The notes below the pieces were generated by a model. The model saw nothing but the letters and a program-made list of their open reading frames with translations. It did no database searches and was not told the DNA's origin. Of a stretch of 64,000 nt of DNA, positions 25,220-34,378 are shown in pieces; position 1 is the stretch's first letter, and every line of letters starts with the position of its first letter. Source of the stretch: an uncultured Hyphomonas sp. Lineage in GTDB: Bacteria; Pseudomonadota; Alphaproteobacteria; Caulobacterales; Hyphomonadaceae. The translations under genes and the position numbers were made by a program. The DNA lies in NCBI RefSeq assembly GCF_963678195.1, contig NZ_OY782759.1:2232001-2296000 (forward strand). Reading direction: 5' to 3'.

Positions 25220-25600
25220 TCAGTCGCCGGTGGCGCAGGTCTGGTTGTAGGCCTGGTAGTCAGCGTTCAGGGCAGTAACAGCCTCCTGAAGTCCCAGTTC
25301 CATGCGCAGCAGGTCCGCTTTCGCCGTCTCATAATCCGCCTTGGCCGCCTCTGCGGTTGCCGCATGCGCTTTCGAGAGATTGCGCATCACTTCCACATCG
25401 TCCCAGGTTTCACCCTTGGTTTCGACAATTTCCGCTTGCACATCGCGGGCGTCTTTCAGCTTCACGATTTCTTCCTGCTTCGGCTTGAACGTCGCCGACA
25501 TGGCCTGGCAACGGGCAAGATCCCTGGCCGATGACGCAGCATCTGCAGCAGCAACAGGGGCAGCAAGCGCAAGGATGGCGGCAATCAGCAGTCGGTTCAT
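25220..25600 (-). CDS. Small secreted protein, unknown function
   Basis: 126 residues from the ATG at 25600, which has AGGA 6 bases upstream. The first ~22 residues form a signal peptide (MNRLLIAAILALAAPVAA). The mature part is a helical, coiled-coil-like chain rich in Ala, Lys and Glu (for example EEIVKLKDARDVQAEIVETK) with two Cys, at about residue 32 and the C terminus, that could form a disulfide. No domain recognised. Likely periplasmic. Its neighbours are a LacI regulator and a DUF3137 protein. Confidence 0.7.
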   Translation of the reverse strand: MNRLLIAAILALAAPVAAADAASSARDLARCQAMSATFKPKQEEIVKLKDARDVQAEIVETKGETWDDVEVMRNLSKAHAATAEAAKADYETAKADLLRMELGLQEAVTALNADYQAYNQTCATGD

Positions 25601-25699
25601 GGAAGGTCCTTTCTCACCAGTTGCGAGGACTATGACCTTTGTCATCTGAAGCCTTACTGAACGTTACTGCCCTGAAATTGCCCAACTTGCTGGCTGGAC

Positions 25700-26713
25700 T
25701 CAGGCCTGAGGCCCCTCTTGCTGGCTCCTGCGGCGGCGGTTCGCATTGGTCACATCGATGATGTGGAACACGGCAGCGAAATCCTCCAGCAACTCCCTGA
25801 GGCGATTAGGACTGTCGAGCGGCGTGAACATGCTGCCCGGTTCGAACAGGTTTCCGCCCTGCAACGTGATGTACATCTCACCGCCATAGAAACAGCATTT
25901 CAGCTTCCCGCCATGGAAGGCTTTCTCCAGGTTCACGAGTTCCTGCATCAGATCGGGCGTCAGCAGATAGCGCGACTCCACCTGGTCCGTCGTATAGACC
26001 TCGAAAATCTTCTCGAATTCCGGGTCTTCCAGAGAGGCCCGCTGCATGCCTTTGCCGCCGCCAAACCGGTTGAAGAACCCGGCATCCCGCGTGACCAGAG
26101 TGCGCCCGTAAAACGTCTTGTCGAACTGAAAGCGCAGGCATTGGCCCTTGAAGACGGTCACCCAGGTGGTCGTGGTCCGGCCCTTGGAATCGGTAGAGCG
26201 GCGCTTTTCTTCCAGATGCGCTTCAAAGAGTTCGAACTCGACATCGTCGCGCATGCCCGTCAGCCGGTCCTCATAGGCGGCGCGGTCCCAGCTGGGCACG
26301 ATGCCGACCTTCTTGTGTTCGTAGATCGAGGGAACTTCACCCGGCTCCGGTTCGAAGGTCAGCCCCAGCTCACGCACGACCGGCTGGACCAGCAGCTCCT
26401 TGGCCTCCTTGCCGAACCGCTTCAGATCCTGCCCGCCCCAGGTCACCAGGCCGAAGCCGACGAGGACGCCGATGAACGGCCCGAAAACGGTCTTGAACCC
26501 GATAAAACCGACCAGCGCGATCGCGAGCCCGAGGCCGATACCGATATAGCGATACTTGCGCGCCTTGCTGACGGCCTGCTCCCGGTCATGTTCCCGCGCC
26601 TGCAGGGCCGGCTGGATTTCGTTCTGGTAGACGCTGGCAAAACCGGCGAACTCGTCCCGCAATCCGTCCATCGCCTCAAGGATGGCCGGATCGATCTCTG
26701 GCTTGTCTGTCAT
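25700..26713 (-). CDS. DUF3137-type inner-membrane protein
   Basis: 337 residues from the ATG at 26713 (GGGA upstream); a TTG 15 bases earlier is in frame. The N-terminal ~45 residues are polar, two hydrophobic segments follow at about 53-70 and 75-92 (GIGLGLAIALVGFIGF, VGFGLVTWG), and the remainder is a soluble domain with FKGQCLRFQFDKTFYGRTLV and the SRYLLTPDLMQELVNLE segment, which match my recollection of DUF3137 proteins. Function unknown; related genes in other bacteria are sometimes called Galanin-like, which is not informative. It stands between the small secreted protein and a GNAT gene, all on the minus strand. Confidence 0.75.
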   Translation of the reverse strand: MTDKPEIDPAILEAMDGLRDEFAGFASVYQNEIQPALQAREHDREQAVSKARKYRYIGIGLGLAIALVGFIGFKTVFGPFIGVLVGFGLVTWGGQDLKRFGKEAKELLVQPVVRELGLTFEPEPGEVPSIYEHKKVGIVPSWDRAAYEDRLTGMRDDVEFELFEAHLEEKRRSTDSKGRTTTTWVTVFKGQCLRFQFDKTFYGRTLVTRDAGFFNRFGGGKGMQRASLEDPEFEKIFEVYTTDQVESRYLLTPDLMQELVNLEKAFHGGKLKCCFYGGEMYITLQGGNLFEPGSMFTPLDSPNRLRELLEDFAAVFHIIDVTNANRRRRSQQEGPQA

Positions 26714-26773
26714 GAATGTGTCCCGCAATTTCGAGGCGCACTTAAAACCGGTTCGCCCGCGACGCCAAGGCGA

Positions 26774-27310
26774 TCAGAGTTCCAGTTTCAGAAGGTATTC
26801 AAGGTCCCGGTGCCGCCCAACGGGAAACAGGAACTCCGCGACCTTCTCCCAGCCAAGACGGTTGTAGAGGCGTTGGGCACCGAAATTTTCAGAATAGACA
26901 CTGAGATACATTTCCGGTGCGCCGCGGCTGCGCGCCCAGATAAGCGCCTCATCCATGAAACGCGATCCGATCCCCTGCCCCTGCAGTCCATCGTCGACAT
27001 AAACCCGCTTCAACTCCACAGCCCCGGCCTTGGGGTCAGGCGCCGGAAGGCTGAGCGGACTGCAAAGCAGATAGGCCTTCATGGCGCCATCATCCGTTTC
27101 GCAGACACGCACCAACACATCCGAATCGGCCAGCCAGGCTCGATAGACGTCCGGGCTGTGCGACTCGTCCAGGAAAGCCGCCAGGTCGTCCGGATGGTAA
27201 AGATGGCCAAACTTGTCCGTGAACGTCTTGCGCGCCAGTGCCGTCAGCGCGTCGACATCCTCCGCCACAGCGTGACGAAACGTGAGGCTTTGCAATGCAT
27301 CAGGCTCCAT
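26774..27310 (-). CDS. GNAT-family N-acetyltransferase
   Basis: 178 residues. The acetyl-CoA-binding motif appears as VYVDDGLQGQGIGSRFMDEA near 107-126 (the R/Q-x-x-G-x-G/A pattern), followed by LSVYSENFGAQRLYNRLGW, the usual GNAT beta-bulge and helix. Substrate unknown. It lies between an isoaspartyl peptidase gene (upstream) and the DUF3137 gene (downstream), same strand. The ribosome site is weak. Confidence 0.85.
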   Translation of the reverse strand: MEPDALQSLTFRHAVAEDVDALTALARKTFTDKFGHLYHPDDLAAFLDESHSPDVYRAWLADSDVLVRVCETDDGAMKAYLLCSPLSLPAPDPKAGAVELKRVYVDDGLQGQGIGSRFMDEALIWARSRGAPEMYLSVYSENFGAQRLYNRLGWEKVAEFLFPVGRHRDLEYLLKLEL

Positions 27311-27331
27311 GGCTTCGTTACGGCTCCCGTC

Positions 27332-28342
27332 CTACTCGCCGGTTTCCATTTCATCGCCATAGATCGCCGTCCACGAGCCATCGGCGTCGATCCAGCCGCG
27401 ATACATGCCTTCACTGTTGAAGACGAAATCCACATCGCCAGCCCCATCGATCAGGACAACGCCGCCGTCGCCGCCAAGCGCAGCCACCTCGTCCAGCGCG
27501 ACCTGCGCGGCTTCACCAACGCTCTCGCCCGCCAGCTTCACCCGGTCGCAGATCGTCTTGGCGACGCCGACGCGAATGAAGTACTCGCCATGGCCGGTCG
27601 CCGAGACACCGCACACGCCGTTCTCTGCATAGGTCGCCGCACCGATCAGCGGCGAGTCACCGACGCGCCCGGCAGTTTTCGCCGTCATGCCGCCGGTTGT
27701 GGTCGCAGCCGCGATATTGCCGTCCGCGTCGATGGCGACCGCGCCGACCGTGCCGTGCTTGTCAGCTGCCGTACGGGACATTGTTTCCAGCACGCGTTCC
27801 AGCGATTTGCGGCGGCGCTCCGTATCGAAATAGGTGTTCGGGACCGTTTCCAGCCCCTGCGCTTCGGCAAACGCATCGGCGCCTGGGCCGGCAAACATGA
27901 CATGTTCGGATTTGTCCATGACGGCGCGCGCCGCGAGGATCGGGTTTTTCACGATGGTGACGCTAGCCACCGCGCCTGCATTGCGCGTGCTGCCTTCCAT
28001 GATGGAGGCGTCCAGTTCGTGCGTGCCGGCCGCCGTGAAGACGGCGCCCTTGCCCGCATTGAAGATTTCGTTGTTCTCCATCGGCATGACGGCGGCCTGC
28101 ACGGCGTCCAGCGCGCTGCCGCCATTGCGCAGCACGTCTGCGCCTGCCTCAAGTGCTTCCTGAAGACCCGCCCGGTAGAGCGCTTCCTGTTCGGGCGTCA
28201 TGGAGCCGCGCGTGATCACGCCCGCCCCGCCATGGATGGCAAGGCGCCACTGCGGCGCTTCCTGCGGCTCAGCACTCACAGGCGAAACCTGGCAACCCGC
28301 GAGAAAGATCGCGGCTGCCGCGAGAAGCGGCCGAAAAATCAT
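27332..28342 (-). CDS. Isoaspartyl peptidase / L-asparaginase (Ntn-hydrolase), predicted lipoprotein
   Basis: 336 residues. The N terminus is a lipoprotein signal with Cys17 (FLAGC), unusual because the E. coli relative IaaA is cytoplasmic. The Ntn-hydrolase body begins RLAIHGGAGVI, and the self-cleavage site is GTVGAV with catalytic Thr198, followed by DADGNIAAATTTGGMTAKTAGRVGDSP. The precursor is expected to split into alpha and beta chains at Gly197-Thr198. It hydrolyses isoaspartyl peptides and asparagine. A strong AGGAGG site precedes the start. An L-isoaspartyl methyltransferase-like gene lies at 33.4-34.0 kb, so two isoaspartate repair or salvage proteins fall within 7 kb. Confidence 0.92.
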   Translation of the reverse strand: MIFRPLLAAAAIFLAGCQVSPVSAEPQEAPQWRLAIHGGAGVITRGSMTPEQEALYRAGLQEALEAGADVLRNGGSALDAVQAAVMPMENNEIFNAGKGAVFTAAGTHELDASIMEGSTRNAGAVASVTIVKNPILAARAVMDKSEHVMFAGPGADAFAEAQGLETVPNTYFDTERRRKSLERVLETMSRTAADKHGTVGAVAIDADGNIAAATTTGGMTAKTAGRVGDSPLIGAATYAENGVCGVSATGHGEYFIRVGVAKTICDRVKLAGESVGEAAQVALDEVAALGGDGGVVLIDGAGDVDFVFNSEGMYRGWIDADGSWTAIYGDEMETGE

Positions 28343-28385
28343 GGGAAAGCCTCCTGTCCATCAGACAGCAGGTTGGACCTGAAGG

Positions 28386-31124
28386 TCAGAGACCTTCAAG
28401 CCCCTTTCGTGCCGCAGTCAGCTTTTCGCGCCGTGCTGCCCAATCGACGAGACGCTGCCGGTTTTCTTCCACGATCTCTTCCGGCGCGCGGGCCACGAAG
28501 TTCTCGTTGGAGAGCTTCTTCTCGGTGGACGTGATGTCCTTCTCGATCTGGCCGAGTTCCTTGTCGAGCCGCTTGCGGGCTTCATCCACGTCGACAAAGT
28601 CCGCAATCTGGAGCGCGGCGACCGTTGCGCCGAACACGGCCGTCACGGCGCCTTCCGGCGTTGCGTCCGTGAAGGCGATGTCTTCGAGGCGGGCGAGGCG
28701 CTTCAGCACGTCTTCGTGCCGCATGGCGCGGGTCTCAATCACCGGCCCAGCCTTGACCAGCGCCAGCGGGATCTTCGCACCGGCCGGCACGCCGAGGTCG
28801 TTCCGCAGTGAGCGCAATTCGGTGATCATGTCGATGACCCAGTCGACCTCTTCCGTCGCCGTTTCGTCGTGGAAGCCCGTGAAGACCGGCCAGTCCTGCC
28901 CCATCAGGAAGCCCTTGTCCTGAACGCGGCCCGGAGCGCGGCGGTCCCAGAGCTCTTCCGTAACGAACGGCATGAACGGGTGCAGCAGTTTCAGCGTCTC
29001 ATCGAGAACATAGCCACAGACCTTCCGCGTTTCGGATTTGGCGGCATCGTCCATTCCGCCCAGCAGCGGCTTGATGAGTTCCAGATACCAGTCGCAGAAG
29101 GTGTTCCACACGAAGCGATAGACAGCCCCGGCGCCTTCGTCGAAACGATAATCCTCAATACCCTTCGTGACGTCCGCCACGCATTGCATCAATTCTCCGA
29201 GGATCCAGCGGTTCACCGGGCTTTCGATCTCGTCGAAATTGATCTCACCCGGCGCGCCGCATTCGTTCATCTCGGCGAAGCGCGCCGCGTTCCAGAGTTT
29301 CGTCGCGAAGTTACGGTTGCCTTCCACCGCCTGCTTCGACAGGCGGATATTGCGGCCCTGCCCGGCCATGCGGCCCATGGTGAAGCGCAGGGCGTCGGCC
29401 CCGTATTCGTCGACCAGTTCCAGCGGGTCCATGGCATTGCCCTTGGACTTCGACATCTTCTGCCCCTTCTCGTCGAGGACGAGGGCATGGATGTAAGCGT
29501 CCTTGAACGGGACTTCGCCCATAAATTCGAGGCTCATCATCATCATCCGGGCGACCCAGAAGAAGATGATGTCGAACGCCGTGACCACCGTCGCCGTCGG
29601 GAAGAAGGTTTTCAAATCGTCCGTCTGCTCCGGCCAGCCCTGCGTCGAGAACGGCCAGAGCGCTGAGGAGAACCAGGTATCGAGGACGTCTTCGTCCTGT
29701 TTCAGTTCAACGCCTGCGCCCGCCATGGCTTGCGCCTCTTCCGCAGAAGCGGCGACGAAGACTTCGCCCTCCTCGGAATACCATGCCGGAATCCGGTGGC
29801 CCCACCAGAGCTGCCGGGAAACGCACCAGGGCTGGATGTTTTCCATCCAGTTGTAATAGGTCTTCTCCCAGTTCTCCGGCACGAAAGTGGTCTTGCCTTC
29901 GCGTACGGCAGCAATGGCCGGCTGGGCCATCGTCTTGGCGTCGACATACCACTGGTCCGTCATCCACGGTTCGATGACGACATTGGACCGGTCGCCGAAG
30001 GGCTGTTCGATCTTGAGCTTTTCGATCTCTTCGAGAAGACCGGCGGCCTCGAAATCCTCGACAACTTTCTTGCGCGCATCGAACCTGTCGAGCCCGCGAT
30101 ACGCTTCGGGAATGCCCGCCGCATCGGCCTCTGCGCCATCCACGACGGCGGCAACTGCCGTCAGGATGTTCAACGGCGTGTGGCCCGCGCGTTTGCCGAC
30201 TTCAAAATCGTTGAAGTCGTGCGCCGGCGTGATCTTCACCGCGCCGGACCCCTTTTCCGGGTTCGCATACTCATCCGCGATAATCGGCACACGGCGGCCG
30301 ACGATGGGCAGCTCCACGAACTTGCCGACAAGGCCCGCATAGCGCTCGTCTTCCGGATGCACAGCCACACCGGTATCGCCCAGCATCGTCTCCGGGCGTG
30401 AGGTTGCGACGACGATATAATCGCGCGTCTCTGTGCCGGTGACGTTGCCGTCTTCATCCTTGATCGGGTGCTCATAGGTCACGCCATCGGCCAGCGGATA
30501 GCGCAGGTGCCAGTAATGACCGTTCACTTCGCGCTGGTCGACTTCGAGGTCCGAAATCGCTGTCTGGAAATGCGGGTCCCAGTTCACGAGGCGTTTGTCG
30601 CGATAGATCAGGCCCTTGTTATAGAGCTCCACGAACACTTTGGTGACCGCGCGAACCATGGAGTTGTCCGGATCGTTCCGGTCTCCCATGGTGAAGCGTT
30701 CGCGGCTCCAGTCGCAGGAGGCGCCTAGGCGTTTCAGCTGGTTCACAATGGCACCGCCGGATTCGGCTTTCCAGGTCCAGACGCGGTCGACAAAGGCGTC
30801 GCGGCCCATGTCCCGGCGGCTGATATTGCCTTCCTCGGCCAGCTGGCGCTCGACCACCATCTGCGTCGCGATACCGGCATGGTCCGTGCCCGGCTGCCAG
30901 AGGACGTTCTTGCCGCGCATGCGCTCAAAGCGGATCAGCACGTCCTGCAGCGTGTTGTTCAGCGCGTGCCCCATGTGCAGGACGCCGGTCACGTTCGGCG
31001 GTGGAATGACGATGGAATAGGCCTGCGCAGACGTGTCACCGGATGGCTTGAAGCAGCCTTTGGTTTCCCAGGCCTCATACAGGCGGGGTTCGGCTTCAGC
31101 GGGGTCAAATCTTTGGTCGAGCAT
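28386..31124 (-). CDS. valS: Valyl-tRNA synthetase
   Basis: 912 residues, normal for ValS. The class I motifs HIGH (HMGH within PPPNVTGVLHMGHALNNT, about 40-57) and KMSKS (KMSKSKGN, about 560) are intact. The editing domain lies between, including TSRPETMLGDTGVAVHPED. A C-terminal coiled-coil (DVDEARKRLDKELGQIEKDI) is as in other ValS. It charges tRNA-Val in the cytoplasm. It is downstream of popZ but behind a strong terminator (31147-31177), so it probably has its own promoter in the 50 bases before its start. Confidence 0.97.
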   Translation of the reverse strand: MLDQRFDPAEAEPRLYEAWETKGCFKPSGDTSAQAYSIVIPPPNVTGVLHMGHALNNTLQDVLIRFERMRGKNVLWQPGTDHAGIATQMVVERQLAEEGNISRRDMGRDAFVDRVWTWKAESGGAIVNQLKRLGASCDWSRERFTMGDRNDPDNSMVRAVTKVFVELYNKGLIYRDKRLVNWDPHFQTAISDLEVDQREVNGHYWHLRYPLADGVTYEHPIKDEDGNVTGTETRDYIVVATSRPETMLGDTGVAVHPEDERYAGLVGKFVELPIVGRRVPIIADEYANPEKGSGAVKITPAHDFNDFEVGKRAGHTPLNILTAVAAVVDGAEADAAGIPEAYRGLDRFDARKKVVEDFEAAGLLEEIEKLKIEQPFGDRSNVVIEPWMTDQWYVDAKTMAQPAIAAVREGKTTFVPENWEKTYYNWMENIQPWCVSRQLWWGHRIPAWYSEEGEVFVAASAEEAQAMAGAGVELKQDEDVLDTWFSSALWPFSTQGWPEQTDDLKTFFPTATVVTAFDIIFFWVARMMMMSLEFMGEVPFKDAYIHALVLDEKGQKMSKSKGNAMDPLELVDEYGADALRFTMGRMAGQGRNIRLSKQAVEGNRNFATKLWNAARFAEMNECGAPGEINFDEIESPVNRWILGELMQCVADVTKGIEDYRFDEGAGAVYRFVWNTFCDWYLELIKPLLGGMDDAAKSETRKVCGYVLDETLKLLHPFMPFVTEELWDRRAPGRVQDKGFLMGQDWPVFTGFHDETATEEVDWVIDMITELRSLRNDLGVPAGAKIPLALVKAGPVIETRAMRHEDVLKRLARLEDIAFTDATPEGAVTAVFGATVAALQIADFVDVDEARKRLDKELGQIEKDITSTEKKLSNENFVARAPEEIVEENRQRLVDWAARREKLTAARKGLEGL

Positions 31125-31146
31125 CGTTTCGGGCGTAGTCCAGATA

Positions 31147-31177
31147 AAAAGAAAAGGCGCGCCGGTGACGGCGCGCC
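31147..31177 (-). terminator. Rho-independent terminator between popZ and valS
   Basis: On the minus strand GGCGCGCC-GTCACC-GGCGCGCC forms a perfect 8-bp stem followed by TTTTCTTTTT. It lies 30 bases after the popZ stop and separates popZ from valS. Confidence 0.88.
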
Positions 31178-31206
31178 CTTCCCTATAAACAATTTGGCGG
31201 GAGAGG

Positions 31207-31878
31207 CTAGCGTGCCATGCGGGAGATCCGCTCTACCTCTGCCTCAACTTTCTGCTCAACGATGGTCGCAAGGTTGGCATCCAGCCACTCCTTGATCATC
31301 GGACGCAGCAGTTCGCGAACCAGGCCTTCGAGCGTATTGTCGGTGCCGAGGTCCATCTTCGAGATCAGCTTGCCGAGCGCGCCAGCGGCGGCGTTTGCCG
31401 TCGATTCGTCGGTCAGAGAGGCGTTGTCATAGGCGGGTGAGGCGGACATGGGTTTCTCCACTGGCGCAGGAGCTGGCGCCGGTTTGGGCTGGGCTGGTGC
31501 GGGCGCGACGGCGACGGGCTCCGGAACTGGCCGGGGGGCCGGCTCAGGTTCAGCTTCAGCCGCGCGGGAAGCGCTCAGCAGGGATTCAAAACTCTGGGCC
31601 GGTTCCGGGGCTGCTTCCGGCGGCTCCTCGGCAGAGAAGTCCTCGATTTCAAACGATTCCATTTCGAACTCTTCGGCCGCTTCGGCTTCGGCAGGTTCTT
31701 CACGGACGTCTTCATCGAACATCACCTCTTCGAGGCTGACATCGTCTTCCTCGTCATTGGCGATTTCGGGTTCCGGTTCAGGGGCCGAGGCCGGCGCCGC
31801 TGCATCGTCAGAGATAATTTTACGGATCGACGCGAGGATTTCCTCCATCGTCGGTTCCTTATGTGCTTCGTTGGCCAT
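31207..31878 (-). CDS. popZ: PopZ-type polar organising protein (DUF2497)
   Basis: 223 residues with the three-part layout of PopZ: a conserved N-terminal helix (EPTMEEILASIRKIISDD, about 9-26), a long acidic and Pro-rich disordered middle (about 27-160), and a conserved helical C terminus (LEGLVRELLRPMIKEWLD, VEAEVERISRMAR). The C terminus self-assembles and the N terminus recruits client proteins in Caulobacter, where PopZ anchors the chromosome centromere at the pole. The linker is a little longer than in Caulobacter. The order TolC-type gene, popZ, valS matches the Caulobacter locus. GGGGG precedes the ATG. Confidence 0.93.
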   Translation of the reverse strand: MANEAHKEPTMEEILASIRKIISDDAAAPASAPEPEPEIANDEEDDVSLEEVMFDEDVREEPAEAEAAEEFEMESFEIEDFSAEEPPEAAPEPAQSFESLLSASRAAEAEPEPAPRPVPEPVAVAPAPAQPKPAPAPAPVEKPMSASPAYDNASLTDESTANAAAGALGKLISKMDLGTDNTLEGLVRELLRPMIKEWLDANLATIVEQKVEAEVERISRMAR

Positions 31879-31939
31879 CAGAGCCCCCTGATATGCTTCA
31901 GCGTCTTCGATTCTGTTTATGATCGCTAAGGCGATTGGG

Positions 31940-31963
31940 TTAACAAAGGGCTGACAATATTAA
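31940..31963. promoter_or_regulatory. Paired TTAA boxes upstream of popZ
   Basis: GGGTTAAC and ATTAACCC form a dyad (TTAA at 31940-31943 and 31960-31963, 16 bases apart) about 60-85 bases before the popZ start. TTAACC is a CtrA half-site. A plausible promoter on the minus strand would use TTAACC as -35 and CATAAA as -10 (16-base spacer). Spacing differs from canonical CtrA sites. Confidence 0.35.
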
Positions 31964-31982
31964 CCCCTTTCGGGACGCGTAG

Positions 31983-33260
31983 CTATGGTTGCGTCAGCTG
32001 ACCAGTCGCCCGCAGCAGCTGGTGAGCGGCCACATAGGCATCCCGCTCGGCCTGGACCAATGCCAGTCGTGCCTCGAACAATTGCTGTTCCTGATTGAGC
32101 ACGTCCAGCGTGGTGCGCACACCGACCGCCAGTTCTTCCTTGGCCCCGTCATAAGCGATTTCAGCAGCATCGACCTGACGCTTGGAGGCCTTGATCGCCC
32201 GCAGCGTCGCATCATAACCGTACCAGGCGGAGGCCACTTGCGCCCGGATGGAGCGGTCCAATGCGTCGATCTGACGGCGGGCCTGGTCCCGGCGCAGGCG
32301 GGCGGCCCTGGTCTGGCTCTTCACGAGGCCGCCGGTCATGATCGGGATCGAGCCCTGCACCACACCGGAAACCGATGTCTGCCGGGAATTTCCGTTTTCG
32401 AACTCCGAATACTGGCCCTGCGCGGTCCCGACGAGGTTCACGGACGGACGCCCCTGCGCCTTGGCCGCCTCAATCGCCTCCATCGCCGCACGCTCGGAAT
32501 GGCGGGCTGCGATCATGTCCGGATTAGCATCCAGCCCAAGCTGAGTCGCCTCTTCCAGAGATTGAGGCAAAGGCGGAACCGGCGGCGGGGGCGCAAGGTC
32601 ACCGGGGGTGAGGCCTGTCAGAAACGAATAATTCGCAAGGCTCGACTCAAGTGCGGCTTCAGCGCCGGCAAGCGACGCGCGGGTGCCTTCAAAGTTTGCG
32701 CGGGCGAGCGATACGTCCGTCCGGGTGACAACACCCACTTCGAAACGGTCCTCGGCTGCGCGCAGCTGTTCCGTCGACACTTCGACATTGTTCTGGCGGA
32801 TCGAGACTGTCTCGCGGTCGCGGCGGACATCCATGTAAGCTGTGATGACCTGCAGGATCAGGTCCTGCTCGGCCGCATCGTATTGCGCGTCTGCCGCGCT
32901 GATCCCGGCCTTGGCCTGGCGGATCCCGGCCGAGACACGCCCGCCCGTATAGATCGGCTTGGTCGCCTGGACCTGTGAAGAGAACGCACCGGAGTTCCCG
33001 TTGCTCAGACTGAACGGCGAGTTGGTGTCAGTGTATTGGTAGCCTGCCGATCCGCCCACCGTCACGGTGGTACGACCGCCTGCCCGAGCCTGCTTGAGCG
33101 TCTCGCGGGCAATGTCCGATTCGACGCGTTGCGATTCGAGCTGCGGGTTCGACAGGACCGCAGAGGCTACCGCATCCTCCAATGTCTCGGCCGACGCAAC
33201 GCCGGTCACCAGCAGGCCGGCCAGCGCGCTGCCCGCAAGGATACGAAACTTCAGGATCAT
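31983..33260 (-). CDS. TolC-family outer-membrane channel protein
   Basis: 425 residues with a signal peptide (LAGSALAGLLVTGVASA). Two TolC repeat units are visible, with the long helical hairpins (for example QAKAGISAADAQYDAAEQD, then the matched RAARLRRDQARRQIDALDRS) and the region GLTPGDLAPPPPVPPLP between halves. It would form the outer-membrane duct of a type I exporter or efflux pump. No inner-membrane partners are adjacent. In Caulobacter the gene next to popZ encodes a TolC-like protein used for S-layer export (RsaF). GAGGAG precedes the ATG. Confidence 0.93.
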   Translation of the reverse strand: MILKFRILAGSALAGLLVTGVASAETLEDAVASAVLSNPQLESQRVESDIARETLKQARAGGRTTVTVGGSAGYQYTDTNSPFSLSNGNSGAFSSQVQATKPIYTGGRVSAGIRQAKAGISAADAQYDAAEQDLILQVITAYMDVRRDRETVSIRQNNVEVSTEQLRAAEDRFEVGVVTRTDVSLARANFEGTRASLAGAEAALESSLANYSFLTGLTPGDLAPPPPVPPLPQSLEEATQLGLDANPDMIAARHSERAAMEAIEAAKAQGRPSVNLVGTAQGQYSEFENGNSRQTSVSGVVQGSIPIMTGGLVKSQTRAARLRRDQARRQIDALDRSIRAQVASAWYGYDATLRAIKASKRQVDAAEIAYDGAKEELAVGVRTTLDVLNQEQQLFEARLALVQAERDAYVAAHQLLRATGQLTQP

Positions 33261-33376
33261 GGGAGGCTCCTCGGATGCCGTAATTACAATTACACGCCTT
33301 TATACAGGCTTAGCGCCCACAGAGAACAGTGTTCACTTTTCCGGGGAGTTAACGCTGACGCGGCCAGCCCGGAAAA

Positions 33377-34030
33377 TCAGAAAACAAATGCCTTTTTGCG
33401 GTCGAACTGCGCAAATTTCGGCGGGAAAGAATCGAACGCATAGCGCGACGATACAGTCTCACCCGCTTTCGTATAGACGCGTGCGCGGCCCACACTATCC
33501 GGCTCGAGCTGCACAAGCGCCAGACGGCCGCCTTCAGCGAGCTGGTCTTTCCAGGCTTGCGGCACCGTTTCGACCATGCCGCAGACATAGATCACATCGA
33601 ACGGGCCCTGGTCCTCCAGGCCGTCTTCCAGCTTGCCTTCAACAGCAACAGCCCGGTCAAAACCGAGCGAAGCGAACCGGTCCGACATGGCATCGACCAG
33701 CTCCGTGCTGTCTTCCAGCGCGATGACCGTTTCCGCGAGGTGGCTGATCAGTGCCGTCTCGTAGCCTGCGCCGGCACCGATCACCAGAACGATATCGGTC
33801 GGCTTGATCGCGGCGGCCTTCAGCAGTTTTGCCGTGTCACGCGGTGTCCACAGGGCGCGGCCTTCGGAGGTTTCGATCTCGAGTTCGGAATAAGCGACCG
33901 GCTTGCGGGTCGCCGGGACAAAGGCCTCGCGCGGCGTGTTCAGGAAAGCGTGGACGAATTCCGGATCCGACACGTCATTCGGGCGGATCTGGCTGTCGAC
34001 CATGATTTCACGGGCGGCTTCGAAGTTCAT
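33377..34030 (-). CDS. Protein-L-isoaspartate O-methyltransferase-like protein
   Basis: 217 residues from the ATG at 34030. The open frame upstream is not supported. It has a Rossmann SAM-binding fold: the PCMT-like start AREIMVDSQIRPNDVSDPEF and the motif DIVLVIGAGAGYETALISHL (about 74-93, motif I). Canonical Pcm has GTGSGY here; the Gly-Ala-Gly-Tyr variant is common in the alphaproteobacterial branch, whose members may not all repair isoaspartate. It lies upstream of the TolC-type gene on the same strand, 116 bases apart, as in other Caulobacterales. Confidence 0.83.
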   Translation of the reverse strand: MNFEAAREIMVDSQIRPNDVSDPEFVHAFLNTPREAFVPATRKPVAYSELEIETSEGRALWTPRDTAKLLKAAAIKPTDIVLVIGAGAGYETALISHLAETVIALEDSTELVDAMSDRFASLGFDRAVAVEGKLEDGLEDQGPFDVIYVCGMVETVPQAWKDQLAEGGRLALVQLEPDSVGRARVYTKAGETVSSRYAFDSFPPKFAQFDRKKAFVF

Positions 34031-34135
34031 GGGCTCTCGCCTTTCGGGGTGCGTATGTTCCTCTGGGGAGCCCTTTAGCATGCAGCTTCGGACATGCAAT
34101 CGGCGATAAACGCGCACAAGCATGAAAACGGCAGA

Positions 34136-34164
34136 TTGCACGCCGCGCGGAACGTTGCTAGGAG
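34136..34164 (+). promoter_or_regulatory. Probable promoter of tRNA-Cys
   Basis: TTGCAC (34136-34141) and TAGGAG (34159-34164) are 17 bases apart and end 15 bases before the tRNA. The -10 box is weak; the position supports it. Confidence 0.4.
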
Positions 34165-34179
34165 GCCTGCTTCCGGCAT

Positions 34180-34253
34180 GGCCCTGTGGCGGAGTGGTGA
34201 CGCAGCGGATTGCAAATCCGTGTACGCCGGTTCGATTCCGGCCGGGGCCTCCA
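34180..34253 (+). tRNA. tRNA-Cys (anticodon GCA)
   Basis: A 74-base tRNA with encoded CCA. Acceptor arms GGCCCTG and CGGGGCC pair with one G-U, the discriminator is T (U73, the tRNA-Cys identity base), the anticodon loop is TTGCAAA and the T arm is GCCGGTTCGATTCCGGC. Confidence 0.96.
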
Positions 34254-34378
34254 GACCTCCCAAAAGCAGCGATATCCCTGTATTCATGCGGTTTTTCCGC
34301 AGGGCAAAGCGCGGCTTTCCGGAAAACGTCAAATCTTGCCAGAGAAATTCGAGTTTTCAGTAAGCCGTTTAGACCGTG

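Noticed and set aside
25718-28534. A 938-codon plus-strand frame opposite the DUF3137, GNAT and isoaspartyl peptidase genes
   Set aside because: Same antisense artefact; the product is Arg/His-rich without family motifs and no start signal.
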